From positions 17,661-81,660 of the forward strand of contig JAROAZ010000029.1 of the NCBI GenBank assembly GCA_029432775.1: a DNA stretch of 64,000 nt, given 5' to 3'. The notes beneath the pieces are model-generated. The model worked only from the letters and a program-made list of their open reading frames with translations, was not told the origin of the DNA and searched no databases. How positions within the stretch are numbered: position 1 is the first letter of the stretch; every line of letters starts with the position of its first letter. The position numbers and the translations under genes are program-made. This document shows positions 1 through 8,305 of this stretch, one piece after another. Source of the DNA: Pontiellaceae bacterium B12227 (lineage in GTDB: Bacteria; Verrucomicrobiota; Kiritimatiellia; Kiritimatiellales; Pontiellaceae).

Positions 1-515
1 GCCTCGCGGGCGAGCCGTTCAGCCTCTTCGGCCTTTTGCTCAGCCAGTTTCACCCGGGCGTGGGCGGCATCGGCCCGGGCCTTGGCTTCGCGTTCGCGCT
101 GCTCGAGTTCGCGGGTCCGCACCTTGGCGAGATCCGCCTGCTGATTCACCAGTTCCGCCTCACGGGCGGCAAGTGCGGCTTTCGACCGGGCCCGTTCAGC
201 GGCCAGTTCGGCTTCCCGCAACTTCGTCAAAGCATCTGCCCCTTCAGCCCGTTCACGGTCCGCTTTGGCTTCGGCCAGAGCGGCCTGCTCCAACGCCTTT
301 CGGGCCACTTCGGACGACTCTTTAAGCTGCGCCTCCAGACGGGCAATTTCACTGCGATAGCCCGCTTCATTGCGCAGACCTTCCTCCAGCACGCGCGAAA
401 GGCCGCTGGCCGGAACGGGAATGTTGGACTGCCCGTCTCTCAGGTTACGCGAAGTGAGCGCGAGCACCGAGAGCACCATGACGTCGAGCATCACGACTAA
501 AATTGATCGTCGCAT
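1..515 (-). CDS. Membrane-anchored coiled-coil protein (partial, C-terminus off the window)
   Basis: Read on the minus strand from an ATG at 515 preceded by a GGGG-containing ribosome site; the frame stays open to the window edge, so the C-terminus is missing. The first 25 residues (MRRSILVVMLDVMVLSVLAL) form a membrane anchor or uncleaved signal. The remainder, from about residue 45, is Ala/Glu/Arg-rich heptad sequence, i.e. a long coiled coil. It starts 9 nt after the stop of the membrane protein at 525-1040, so the two are one transcription unit. The arrangement recalls two-component membrane motors (MotA/MotB, ExbB/ExbD), but no peptidoglycan-binding domain is visible in this part, so that is only a guess. 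Confidence 0.7.
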   Translation of the reverse strand, partial: MRRSILVVMLDVMVLSVLALTSRNLRDGQSNIPVPASGLSRVLEEGLRNEAGYRSEIARLEAQLKESSEVARKALEQAALAEAKADRERAEGADALTKLREAELAAERARSKAALAAREAELVNQQADLAKVRTRELEQREREAKARADAAHARVKLAEQKAEEAERLARE

Positions 516-524
516 CGTTTGCCC

Positions 525-1040
525 CTACTTGGTTTCGACCTGGCTTGTCAGCAGTTCCTGCCGCAAAGGCGTATGATAGCCGAGGCGCAGGATCACGGAA
601 ACAATGATGCCCATCGCCGTTGAAGCATAGGCAAACATCAGCCCGGCATCGGGATAGAAGGTGATCACAATAAAACTGCCGACCGAACCAAGCAGGCCGA
701 AATAGAGCGGGAGATCATAATAGATATCGATGGCGTCGAGCAGCTCCAGAGTTTTAGCGGCATCGTAGCCTGCATTTTTTACCGACTTCGTTTTCGCCAG
801 TGCGGCGACCCACGCAAAAATCTGCAATACGGCGGAAATCAGCACCATGGTCCAGGCCATCCGCTGACCTACCCGGTGCGCAACCGCACGGGCCTGTTCC
901 ACCATCTCGGGACTGATGGCCCCGGCGCCCTCACCAAGCGGCACCTCACTGGGTTTCGCGAGAAAAGAAATACCCACCGCAATGGCAACCGTCAGGGCCA
1001 AAACCCCTAAAAAAATAAAAAAACCGCGCATAAACTTCAT
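525..1040 (-). CDS. Small polytopic membrane protein, unknown function
   Basis: 171 residues with hydrophobic segments near 5-27, 63-83, 110-130 and 133-153, and a charged stretch (about 85-105) between the second and third. I do not recognise the family. The start is supported by an upstream purine run (GAGGAGTG read on the minus strand). It is co-transcribed with the anchored coiled-coil gene that follows after 9 nt. A channel or stator-like subunit paired with that coiled-coil partner is possible but unproven. Confidence 0.7.
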   Translation of the reverse strand: MKFMRGFFIFLGVLALTVAIAVGISFLAKPSEVPLGEGAGAISPEMVEQARAVAHRVGQRMAWTMVLISAVLQIFAWVAALAKTKSVKNAGYDAAKTLELLDAIDIYYDLPLYFGLLGSVGSFIVITFYPDAGLMFAYASTAMGIIVSVILRLGYHTPLRQELLTSQVETK

Positions 1041-1337
1041 TTATATACACTCCTCAAATCAACCCAATCAGAAAAAGAAATTTCAACCATTTCCAGCTGC
1101 TGTTCACAAGACGTAACCGCTGCAGGAAACCGGACGAACATAAAACCGAATCTCTCCTGATACACCCGAAGCATATACTACTATTCCTGTCACATATCCA
1201 ATCGATACTTTTACATCCATTGCAAATCAGCTATTTACACAAAATCTTAATATATGACTATTTATTTAATGTATTGAGATCATCCACGGTTCTGGTAAGC
1301 ACTGTCCCTTTATACAAAAGGAACCATAGGGGGAAAT
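1041..1337. other. AT-rich divergent intergenic region
   Basis: About 300 bp without a gene between the divergent membrane-protein operon and the DUF485/symporter operon. It is clearly more AT-rich than its surroundings, especially 1190-1280, as expected for two promoters facing apart. A TTTACA at 1234-1239 followed by AT-rich sequence is a possible -35 for the plus-strand operon, but no convincing -10 at 17 bp is seen. An AGGGGG Shine-Dalgarno site lies just before the ATG at 1338. Confidence 0.4.
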
Positions 1338-1625
1338 ATGTTACATGAACCAGCCACGAAGGTGGAAAAGGACGCTGCGTCCGATTGGAAAGCCAAGCTC
1401 GGCATCAAGTTGTTCTGGCTTTATTGTGTTATTTATATGGGATTTGTCGGCACCGCGGTCTTCGCCACCGAATCCATGAAACTACCGGTACTTGCCGGCG
1501 TCAATCTTGCCATTATCTACGGCATGGCCCTGATCATCTTCGCGATCATCCTCGGGCTTATTTACAACTATCTCTGCACCAAAAAAGAAGATGAGTTAAA
1601 CGCCAAAGCAGAGGAGGCTGAATAA
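1338..1625 (+). CDS. DUF485 (YjcH-type) membrane protein
   Basis: 95 residues with two membrane helices (about 27-47 and 55-80) and charged ends, the size and layout of the DUF485/YjcH family. YjcH is the small partner encoded directly upstream of the acetate symporter ActP. Here the stop and the next start overlap by one base (TAATG), so translation is probably coupled to the symporter. AGGGGG precedes the ATG. It is inferred to assist assembly or function of that symporter in the inner membrane. Confidence 0.85.
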   Translation: MLHEPATKVEKDAASDWKAKLGIKLFWLYCVIYMGFVGTAVFATESMKLPVLAGVNLAIIYGMALIIFAIILGLIYNYLCTKKEDELNAKAEEAE

Positions 1626-3493
1626 TGAATTATGAAGCCAACCCCATCGCGGTCGCCATTTTTCTGGCCTTTGTCGGATTCGTTCTCGGCATCTCCTTCT
1701 ACTTCGCCCGAAAAGCCAAGTCGGCTGAGGGCTACTTCGCCGCCGGCGGAAATATTCACTGGTTTGTGAACGGGGTCGCCTTTGCCGGTGACTATCTTTC
1801 CGCAGCCTCGTTCCTCGGTATCTGCGGCCTCATCGCCACGATGGGCTACGACGGGTTCCTCTATTCCATCGGCTATCTCGCCGGCTGGATTGTGGCTCTC
1901 TTTGTAGTTGCTGAACCGATGAAACGTCTCGGCAAATATACCTTCACCGATGCGCTGGACTCCAAGTTCAATTCCAAAGCCATTCAGTTGATGGCAGCCA
2001 TCAGCACGCTCGCGGTTTCCATGTTCTACCTGATTCCGCAGATGGTCGGTGCCGGGGTGCTTGTTACTCCGCTGCTCGGACTGCCCCACTGGATGGGTGT
2101 CTGCATGGTCGGTGCCATCGTGATTACGATTGTTGCCACCGCCGGCATGACCTCCACCACCTACGTACAGTTCCTTAAAGGCGGCCTGCTGATCATCTTC
2201 TCTACTGTTATCACGGTAATGGTATTGAGCCGGGGCCTCTCGACGGAATCCCGTCCGGACACCTTTAACCCGAAGATGATCGCTGCAGCGGACGCCGACA
2301 CGACGATTCGGGTCACCGAAGCCAAGACCGGCCTCACGTTTGTGAAGATTGTCGAAGAAGGCGTCGCCAACTGGTGGATCGTTCGCGGCGACAACCTTGA
2401 ACAGGCGCAGTCCAAAGTGGAAATGCATTCCGGCGAAACGCTCTATAACGGCGCACCGAAAACCGATAACAAATTCCAGTCTGTAGGTTTGGTAACCAAA
2501 CTGCCGGACGGTCAGACCGAAACCGGAAGCATCGGACCACTGAACTATTTTGCCACCATTCAGGAATCCGAAATCGTCCGTTATCCAAAAGGGAAAGTTG
2601 CCAAGTTTGATCACGAAGGTGACCACGTGAAAGTGTTCGTTCCGGAAATCACCGCCGGTGCGGATCTCATGATCCCCGGCCAGAAATTCAAACTGAAAGA
2701 CGGCGTTGGTAAGATGAACTTTATCTCGCTCATGCTCGCGCTCTTCCTGGGCACCGCTTCCCTGCCGCACGTTCTGATTCGCTACTACACCGTTCCGTCT
2801 CAGCGCGATGCACGTAAGTCCACCATCGTGGCCATTTGCGGAATCGGCTTTTTCTACGTGCTGACCCTCTTCATCGGGTTCGGCGCCATGACGCTGGGTG
2901 TGATCGATGTGGAAAGCGGCAACATGTCCGCTCCGCTGCTCGCCAAAGCGTTTAACATCTTCCTGTTCTCCACCATTTCAGCCATTGCCTTCGCAACCGT
3001 ACTCGGCACCGTTTCCGGTTTGATTGTGGCAACGTCCGGCGCGATTGCACACGACTTGATGGATAACTACATGAATGTCCAGATGAACGATAAGCAGAAG
3101 GTCATGGCCGGTAAGATCGCTGCCTTCGCAGTCGGCATCATCGCCATCATCCTCGGCATTGCCTTCAAGGGCATGAACGTGGCCTTCCTCGTGGGTTGGG
3201 CGTTTGCAGTTGCGGCTTCCGCCAACCTGCCTTCAATCATCATGCTGCTGTTCTGGAAGAAGACCACCGCCAAAGGCATCGCCTACTCCATCGGCGTCGG
3301 TATGGTTTCCGCGCTGGCGATCATTCTCTCTTCCCCGAGCATGTATGGGCAGTACGGACTCGATCCGGCTTCTGCTCTCCATAAACTCGACAATCCGGGC
3401 ATCATCTCGATTCCGCTCAGCTTCATTACGCTGGTGGTGGTGTCGCTGATGACCCAGAAGGATAACGAAGGCCTCTCAACAGAAGCCCCGTAA
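1625..3493 (+). CDS. actP: SSS-family solute:cation symporter, ActP-like, with a large extra loop
   Basis: Inner-membrane Na+/solute symporter of the SSS family, probably for acetate or another short carboxylate. Family marks are AGGNIHWFVNG near the N-terminus, GMTSTTYVQFLKG about residue 180, and the ActP-type LPHVLIRYYTVPSQRDARKS in the middle. At 622 residues it is longer than the usual roughly 550. The excess is a hydrophilic segment at about 205-355 between two helices, rich in charged and beta-type sequence. The preceding DUF485 gene and the following porin suggest one uptake route across both membranes. No copy of the dispersed palindrome occurs in it. The substrate is inferred from family and neighbour. 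Confidence 0.88.
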   Translation: MNYEANPIAVAIFLAFVGFVLGISFYFARKAKSAEGYFAAGGNIHWFVNGVAFAGDYLSAASFLGICGLIATMGYDGFLYSIGYLAGWIVALFVVAEPMKRLGKYTFTDALDSKFNSKAIQLMAAISTLAVSMFYLIPQMVGAGVLVTPLLGLPHWMGVCMVGAIVITIVATAGMTSTTYVQFLKGGLLIIFSTVITVMVLSRGLSTESRPDTFNPKMIAAADADTTIRVTEAKTGLTFVKIVEEGVANWWIVRGDNLEQAQSKVEMHSGETLYNGAPKTDNKFQSVGLVTKLPDGQTETGSIGPLNYFATIQESEIVRYPKGKVAKFDHEGDHVKVFVPEITAGADLMIPGQKFKLKDGVGKMNFISLMLALFLGTASLPHVLIRYYTVPSQRDARKSTIVAICGIGFFYVLTLFIGFGAMTLGVIDVESGNMSAPLLAKAFNIFLFSTISAIAFATVLGTVSGLIVATSGAIAHDLMDNYMNVQMNDKQKVMAGKIAAFAVGIIAIILGIAFKGMNVAFLVGWAFAVAASANLPSIIMLLFWKKTTAKGIAYSIGVGMVSALAIILSSPSMYGQYGLDPASALHKLDNPGIISIPLSFITLVVVSLMTQKDNEGLSTEAP

Positions 3494-3494
3494 A

Positions 3495-3509
3495 TTCCAA
3501 TCATTGGAA
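3495..3509. repeat. Dispersed palindrome TTCCAATCATTGGAA
   Basis: Exact intergenic copy of the 15-bp palindrome family (consensus TTCCAR-NNN-YTGGAA), two bases after the symporter stop and just before its terminator hairpin. The arms pair over 7 bases around a single central C. Confidence 0.9.
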
Positions 3510-3515
3510 CATGGT

Positions 3516-3537
3516 CGGGCCGGATTTTTCCGGCCCG
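3516..3537 (+). terminator. Hairpin terminator after the symporter
   Basis: CGGGCCGGA pairs with TCCGGCCCG around a TTTT loop, followed by a weak T-rich stretch (TCTCTATTTAAT). It sits between the symporter and the porin and probably ends or attenuates the first transcript. Confidence 0.65.
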
Positions 3538-3565
3538 TCTCTATTTAATCTATACGGAAAAATTT

Positions 3566-4729
3566 ATGAAAAAAACTACGCTCATTCTGGCCACGGCGCT
3601 GACCGCCTCACTGGCTTCGGCCGAAAGCATCATGAGGTTGTTCAATGACAAAGGACAGGGCACCATCTCCGGCCGCATCCAGTCCCTCACCATGTACCGC
3701 GACTATGAAGGCACCGGCAACGGCGCCAACTCCACGCTCGGTGCCGTCGTCAACTACACCTCCCCCGTCTTCTCCGGATTCGATGCCGGGCTGGGCTACA
3801 ACTACGCCGGCGAAATCTACGAAAACAACAACTCCGCCCTGCTGGCCAACGATGCCATCAACGTGCTCAACGAAGGCTGGGTGCGGTACAACTTCTACAG
3901 CCTCAACCTCACTAACACAACACTTCTGGCAGGCCGTAAAATTGTTAACGGCGAGGTTTTCCGCGCCGATGACTTTCGGCAGAAGGCGCGCTCCCTCGAA
4001 ACCGTCATGGTCGAATCCAAAGATATTTCCAACACCCGGCTCACGATCGGACACGCGTTCCGCATGAGCAACTGGATCCAGGTCGGAGATCGTGCCGACT
4101 TTAATGACCTCAACAACAACGACGGCATTACCTGGGCAGAAGCGGTCTACTCGGGCATAAATGAACTCGAACTTGCCGTGTTTGATGCCATTGGATGGGA
4201 TTCCGTAAATCTGATCGGTACACGCGCAAAATATGACATTTCGGAAGAAACCGCCATTCTGGCCTACCTCCGCAACGAAAGCAGCATTGGCAGTTCCTCC
4301 GGACACCATGCGAATGTGCTCGGCCTTTCCATCACTCAGAAATTAGGCGCCTGGAAACTGGAAGGCGGCTACTTCGGAGTATATGGAGATAATCTGCGAT
4401 TCCAGGAAACCACCACCGGTATCAATCATGCCCTCGGAGCTTCCATGATGATCTACGCTCAACAGTTTGCCGGCGGGGCCGACACGGCCTATCTCAAGGC
4501 CGTGACTAAACTCGAAAGCACCAAGACCGTTCTTTATGCACTGTACAACTATACCTGGCAGCAAAAACTCTGGGACGGACAGGAGCTGAACATCGTCATC
4601 AAGCAACCGGTGACTGAAAACCTGACGGTCGCATTCAAAGGCGGCATCGGTTATCGCCTCGACAAGAACAGCATCGGAGCGAACACCACCGCCACCGACG
4701 CACGCCTCTTCATCACCTACGCCTTCTAA
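3566..4729 (+). CDS. Outer-membrane porin, OprD-like
   Basis: 387 residues: a cleavable signal peptide (MKKTTLILATALTASLASA), then a beta-barrel with alternating aromatic and polar strands, ending in the outer-membrane signature ITYAF with terminal Phe. Strand content and a motif of the type LLAGRKIVNGEVF suggest the OprD-like substrate-specific porins, which take up carboxylates and amino acids. Its place directly downstream of an ActP-like symporter suggests that it supplies the same substrate to the periplasm. A strong terminator follows. A start codon with GGAAAAATTT upstream fits. Confidence 0.75.
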   Translation: MKKTTLILATALTASLASAESIMRLFNDKGQGTISGRIQSLTMYRDYEGTGNGANSTLGAVVNYTSPVFSGFDAGLGYNYAGEIYENNNSALLANDAINVLNEGWVRYNFYSLNLTNTTLLAGRKIVNGEVFRADDFRQKARSLETVMVESKDISNTRLTIGHAFRMSNWIQVGDRADFNDLNNNDGITWAEAVYSGINELELAVFDAIGWDSVNLIGTRAKYDISEETAILAYLRNESSIGSSSGHHANVLGLSITQKLGAWKLEGGYFGVYGDNLRFQETTTGINHALGASMMIYAQQFAGGADTAYLKAVTKLESTKTVLYALYNYTWQQKLWDGQELNIVIKQPVTENLTVAFKGGIGYRLDKNSIGANTTATDARLFITYAF

Positions 4730-4733
4730 AAGA

Positions 4734-4748
4734 TTCCAAACCTTGGAA
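4734..4748. repeat. Dispersed palindrome TTCCAAACCTTGGAA
   Basis: Exact copy of the consensus in the short gap between the porin stop and its terminator hairpin. Confidence 0.9.
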
Positions 4749-4753
4749 ACACC

Positions 4754-4781
4754 GGGCGGTCAAAACGACCGCCCTTTTTTT
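4754..4781 (+). terminator. Rho-independent terminator after the porin
   Basis: GGGCGGTC pairs with GACCGCCC around an AAAAC loop, followed by seven T residues (4775-4781). The following minus-strand gene ends about 60 bp downstream. Confidence 0.9.
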
Positions 4782-4841
4782 GTGCCCGGCCCATTCCCTC
4801 ATCCGCAATGCATTCTTTCCATGATGGCTTGCCGGTTCATT

Positions 4842-7427
4842 TTACACCTGCATGCTGCCGAGGAAATCGTAACCGAGGCGGCTTTGGAAAACGGGAATAC
4901 GGGCAAGGACCGACTGCAGGTTGTCGCGCTCCAGATCGGTGAGGGTCGAAACATCAAGATCATCCGAATTCGAGCTGAGGGCCGCATTCGCGGAAATCTG
5001 GTTGAAGAAGCGCAGTTGCCAAAGATAGTCAAAAACATATACCAGTTCCCGATAGGTTTCATCCTTCAGAATTCCGGTGTGCTGCAGCTCCGAGATGCGG
5101 TTCAATGTTCCAGGCGTTGGAAGCCCGTGTTTCAGAGCATAGATCCGGCCAAAGGTTTCGAGCGGCTTCAGGCACTCCTTCAGGTTGATCGTCTTTTCAG
5201 TGCCTTTTCGCTCGGTGCGGATGCGACCTAGCAGGCCGAGCGGCGCTTTATAGCCCAGGCAGTTTTTTGCATAAAAAATGAAGAACTCCGGATTGGCCTC
5301 CGTGCAGGCACGCACATGCGCCCGCAGTTCATCGACCTGCTCATCGGAACCGAACGCATTGCGGATGTCAAAAAAGACGTTCACTTCCAGAATGGTTTCC
5401 GACGTTGCTTTCAGAATCCACTGGTTGAATTTCTTTTTCCACTCGGAGACCGAGAGACACCATTTCGGGTTGGCCGCCATAATGCCGCCCGGGCAGTAGG
5501 GATAGCCCGCCTGCCTCAGTTTCCCGCACACCTCATCGGCCAGCACCAGAAACTCGCGCCGGATTTCGGTTAACCGCTCTTTCGGTACATCGGCAAAGAT
5601 CAGTGCATTGTCCTGATCCGAAAACATCGTCATTTCATGCCGGGCATTACTGCCCAGCGAAACAAAAGCAAAGGGCGTGGCCGGCCGGCCGGATTCTTCC
5701 AATGACTGGAAAATAAAGCGCTCGATTGCCGCGTCATAAGCCGCGCCGATCGTCTCCCGAAGAATCGCCGGCTTCACTCCGCTGTCGGTCAGCGCCCGCA
5801 CCAGATCAGGAAGCTGTTTCAGCGCCCGCACCACCTGCCCGGCGGTTTTCGCAGCCGCGATATCCTGCTGAATTTCAGGAATGGGAAACCCCTGAGCCGC
5901 CGAGGGTGCCGAAAAGGCCTTAAGCGTATCTCGCCGGCCCCGGCTTATTTCAGTGAATGAAATCACATGCCCGTTCTTTTCAGAGAAGAAAATGCGGGAG
6001 GTGGACACCAGCACGTCCAACGGTTCGTCGCCCTTCGTGCGCAGCCGCGCCTCAAATTCCGCCGCAGCGGCGGTATGATCGTACAGCTGTTTGAGATGCT
6101 CATCCGCAAAGCGGTTCACCTCATTATCCGGCTCCAGCAAATGCCAGATCTTCATTCCGGCCAGCTCCTCTTCGCCAAAACCGGTCATCCGCCGCATCGT
6201 GTGGTTGGAAAAAACGGTATCGCCATCGATCACCAGTACATAGCCTTCGTTCGATCCTTCCACCAGCGCCCGGTATCGATCCTTTGCTTCCCGCAAGCCG
6301 GTTTCGGCTCGGGCCCGGTCGATTTCAATCCGGCGGCTCTGCAGGAGCACGCTCGCCATCAACCCCAGCATGGCCATGGCAATCACACCGTCCGCAATCA
6401 GCAGGTTACGCGAAAGACGGTCAATTTCTTCTTTCACATCGTGAATATACACCCCGGTACCCACAACCCAGTCCCATTCGGGCACGCCCTGCACGAAGGA
6501 GAGCTTGGGCTCAGCCCGACCCGGATCATCCATCCACTGCCAGAGATATTCGAGATAGCCCTCATTCCCGGCCTTCACCAGTTCCACCGATTCGGCAAAG
6601 AGTTTGATGCCGCTTTTATTCTCGCTGTCGGAATAATCCGAAAGATCTTTACCCACCAGCTCCGGACGATACGGATGCATCACCATCACCGGTGTCATAT
6701 CGGTTATCCAGAAATAGTCTTTGTTATCAATCCCGTAGCGCAGTTCCGAAACCTCGGCCGCTGCCAGCCGCTGGGCCTCGGCACGCGTCAATTCGCCGGA
6801 CTGTTCCTGATGAAGGTAAAACTCAATGGCACTGGTTGCCGTGGAAACCAGCTCTTTAATCATGCCCTGCTTCTGCTTCATCATGCTGTCGCGGAAGACC
6901 GGAACAATGATGGTAAAAGCAGACGATGCGAAAAGGACGGCCGCAATGACTGTCGGCCAGACGACGCGCCAATAGAAACCCGCCGAAAGTTTAGTCCGGT
7001 TATTGTGCTTGTTCTGGCCGTAGTAGGCCTGCCCCTTGAAATATTCCGAAAGCTCCGCTTCGCTCAGAATCTTTTCCAGCTCCTCCGGCTCGTCGGATTC
7101 GTGATATTTCTCCGTGAACATGCCGCTTTCGAAATCCTCCTGCAGCGGAATAAAGCCGTCGTAGTCATCGCGCAAATGGCATTCGAAAACCGCCTTGATC
7201 TGTTCGCGGGTATATTTGCCCTCAAACTCGTGGTAGGCATCTTCAAGGGCCTCGGCGCAGTGGCGGTATTTGCGGTGGTTATATGGATTAAACCCGCGCT
7301 TACTGCCCGTTTTTACAAAGTGGTCAAAACTCTCCGCATCGAAAAATCCATCAATCCACTTGTGGATATCTTCGGCACGGATACCTACCTGCTCTTCACT
7401 ATGGTCCGCATGCGTCGAGAGCTTCAT
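4842..7427 (-). CDS. Cache-PAS-DUF294 nucleotidyltransferase-type signalling protein
   Basis: 861 residues. Order: a soluble N-terminal domain of unknown type (1-150, rich in His, Tyr and acidic residues); a membrane helix (about 157-177); an extracytoplasmic single-Cache-like sensor (to about 335) with the DYFWI and WVVGTGVYIHDV marks; a second helix; a PAS domain (about 385-500); then a GlnD-type nucleotidyltransferase core with GSNARHEMTMFSDQDNALIF near residue 591 and a DUF294 C-terminal domain to the end. DUF294 proteins are often encoded next to SSS acetate-type transporters, as here. It is inferred to sense a small ligand and modify or signal to the uptake system; the target is unknown. 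The palindrome at 5697 encodes FQSLE in it. Confidence 0.8.
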   Translation of the reverse strand: MKLSTHADHSEEQVGIRAEDIHKWIDGFFDAESFDHFVKTGSKRGFNPYNHRKYRHCAEALEDAYHEFEGKYTREQIKAVFECHLRDDYDGFIPLQEDFESGMFTEKYHESDEPEELEKILSEAELSEYFKGQAYYGQNKHNNRTKLSAGFYWRVVWPTVIAAVLFASSAFTIIVPVFRDSMMKQKQGMIKELVSTATSAIEFYLHQEQSGELTRAEAQRLAAAEVSELRYGIDNKDYFWITDMTPVMVMHPYRPELVGKDLSDYSDSENKSGIKLFAESVELVKAGNEGYLEYLWQWMDDPGRAEPKLSFVQGVPEWDWVVGTGVYIHDVKEEIDRLSRNLLIADGVIAMAMLGLMASVLLQSRRIEIDRARAETGLREAKDRYRALVEGSNEGYVLVIDGDTVFSNHTMRRMTGFGEEELAGMKIWHLLEPDNEVNRFADEHLKQLYDHTAAAAEFEARLRTKGDEPLDVLVSTSRIFFSEKNGHVISFTEISRGRRDTLKAFSAPSAAQGFPIPEIQQDIAAAKTAGQVVRALKQLPDLVRALTDSGVKPAILRETIGAAYDAAIERFIFQSLEESGRPATPFAFVSLGSNARHEMTMFSDQDNALIFADVPKERLTEIRREFLVLADEVCGKLRQAGYPYCPGGIMAANPKWCLSVSEWKKKFNQWILKATSETILEVNVFFDIRNAFGSDEQVDELRAHVRACTEANPEFFIFYAKNCLGYKAPLGLLGRIRTERKGTEKTINLKECLKPLETFGRIYALKHGLPTPGTLNRISELQHTGILKDETYRELVYVFDYLWQLRFFNQISANAALSSNSDDLDVSTLTDLERDNLQSVLARIPVFQSRLGYDFLGSMQV

Positions 7428-7430
7428 CGA

Positions 7431-8132
7431 CTACCGCCGGCTGAAGCTCATCACAATCTGAAGAATGTACCAGAAAAGCAGGGCCACCGAGGCAAACAGC
7501 TGCAGCGAAGCCGCCACGTGCATGTCCGTGCTGTAGTGGTTCATCACCCGCGAGGTGTCGTACAGAATCGCCCCGCTCGCCAGCAGGACCATCGCAAACG
7601 AGAAAACCAGCCCCAGATTAAAGCCGAAAAGGATCGCGCAAACAATCAGCCCCAGCGCAACCATGGATCCAATCATCAGAATGCCGCGCAGGAACGAAAA
7701 ATCCTTCTTCGTAGTGAAAACAATCAGCGTCAGGCCGCCGAAAATGCCCAGCGTTAAAATTCCGGCCGTGGGAAGCACCTCGGGGGAACTGTAGTAGGCG
7801 GCAATAAACAGGATCGGTGTAAAAATGACCGCTTCAATAATCACATACAGCGTAAGCCCGAGATACTGCATGTTCTGATTAGCCGTGCTCGTTGCGAGCC
7901 CAGTGGCCAGACGGCCGACAATCATAAACGCCCCTAGAATCAACAGCCAGCCGAAGCGCGAGCCCAAAACACCCAGCATCATTTCGGCAATCGGCGAATT
8001 CACCATATAGGCGGTCAGTCCAACAAACAGCAGGATGGCACCGGCGAGATGGCCATAGGTTCTACGGATAAAAGCCGCGCGCTCGGAAGGTTGCGCCTGA
8101 GCAACTGCTAAATTCTGTGCATATTGGTTCAT
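7431..8132 (-). CDS. Bax inhibitor-1 (BI-1/YccA) family membrane protein
   Basis: 233 residues from the ATG at 8132, chosen because AGGAATCCAG precedes it and because upstream codons lack family similarity. An N-terminal cytoplasmic stretch (MNQYAQNLAVAQ) is followed by seven hydrophobic segments and the BI-1 signature around LASGAILYDTSRVMNHY near residue 190. Bacterial members are inner-membrane proteins; some act as pH-sensitive calcium leak channels, others interact with FtsH. It ends 3 nt from the start of the DUF294 signalling gene, so the two are probably co-transcribed. Confidence 0.88.
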   Translation of the reverse strand: MNQYAQNLAVAQAQPSERAAFIRRTYGHLAGAILLFVGLTAYMVNSPIAEMMLGVLGSRFGWLLILGAFMIVGRLATGLATSTANQNMQYLGLTLYVIIEAVIFTPILFIAAYYSSPEVLPTAGILTLGIFGGLTLIVFTTKKDFSFLRGILMIGSMVALGLIVCAILFGFNLGLVFSFAMVLLASGAILYDTSRVMNHYSTDMHVAASLQLFASVALLFWYILQIVMSFSRR

Positions 8133-8305
8133 ATCTGGATTCCTGTTGTTGTGAGCCGGCAGACTAACCCGAAACCCGCGGCGGTTTAAAGTGTTTTCCA
8201 CCGATTGGAGAAAACGGCTTTCGGCCTCAATGGTCACTAAATTCGCTCGCCCAACGGTGTCGTTTTTTGTATACAGATATGCTTTTGAACTACCCGAAAG
8301 AACGC

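Noticed and set aside
36..500. Plus-strand open frame at the left edge
   Set aside because: It is antisense to the coiled-coil gene 1-515, which has a start, ribosome site and operon context.
1568..2770. 400-codon minus-strand open frame over the symporter
   Set aside because: Composition (many His, Arg, Gly) is that of antisense translation; the plus strand encodes a recognised transporter.
5967..7757. 596-codon open frame on the plus strand
   Set aside because: It is antisense to the DUF294 signalling gene and BI-1 gene; the sequence lacks family features and the minus-strand frames have clear domains.
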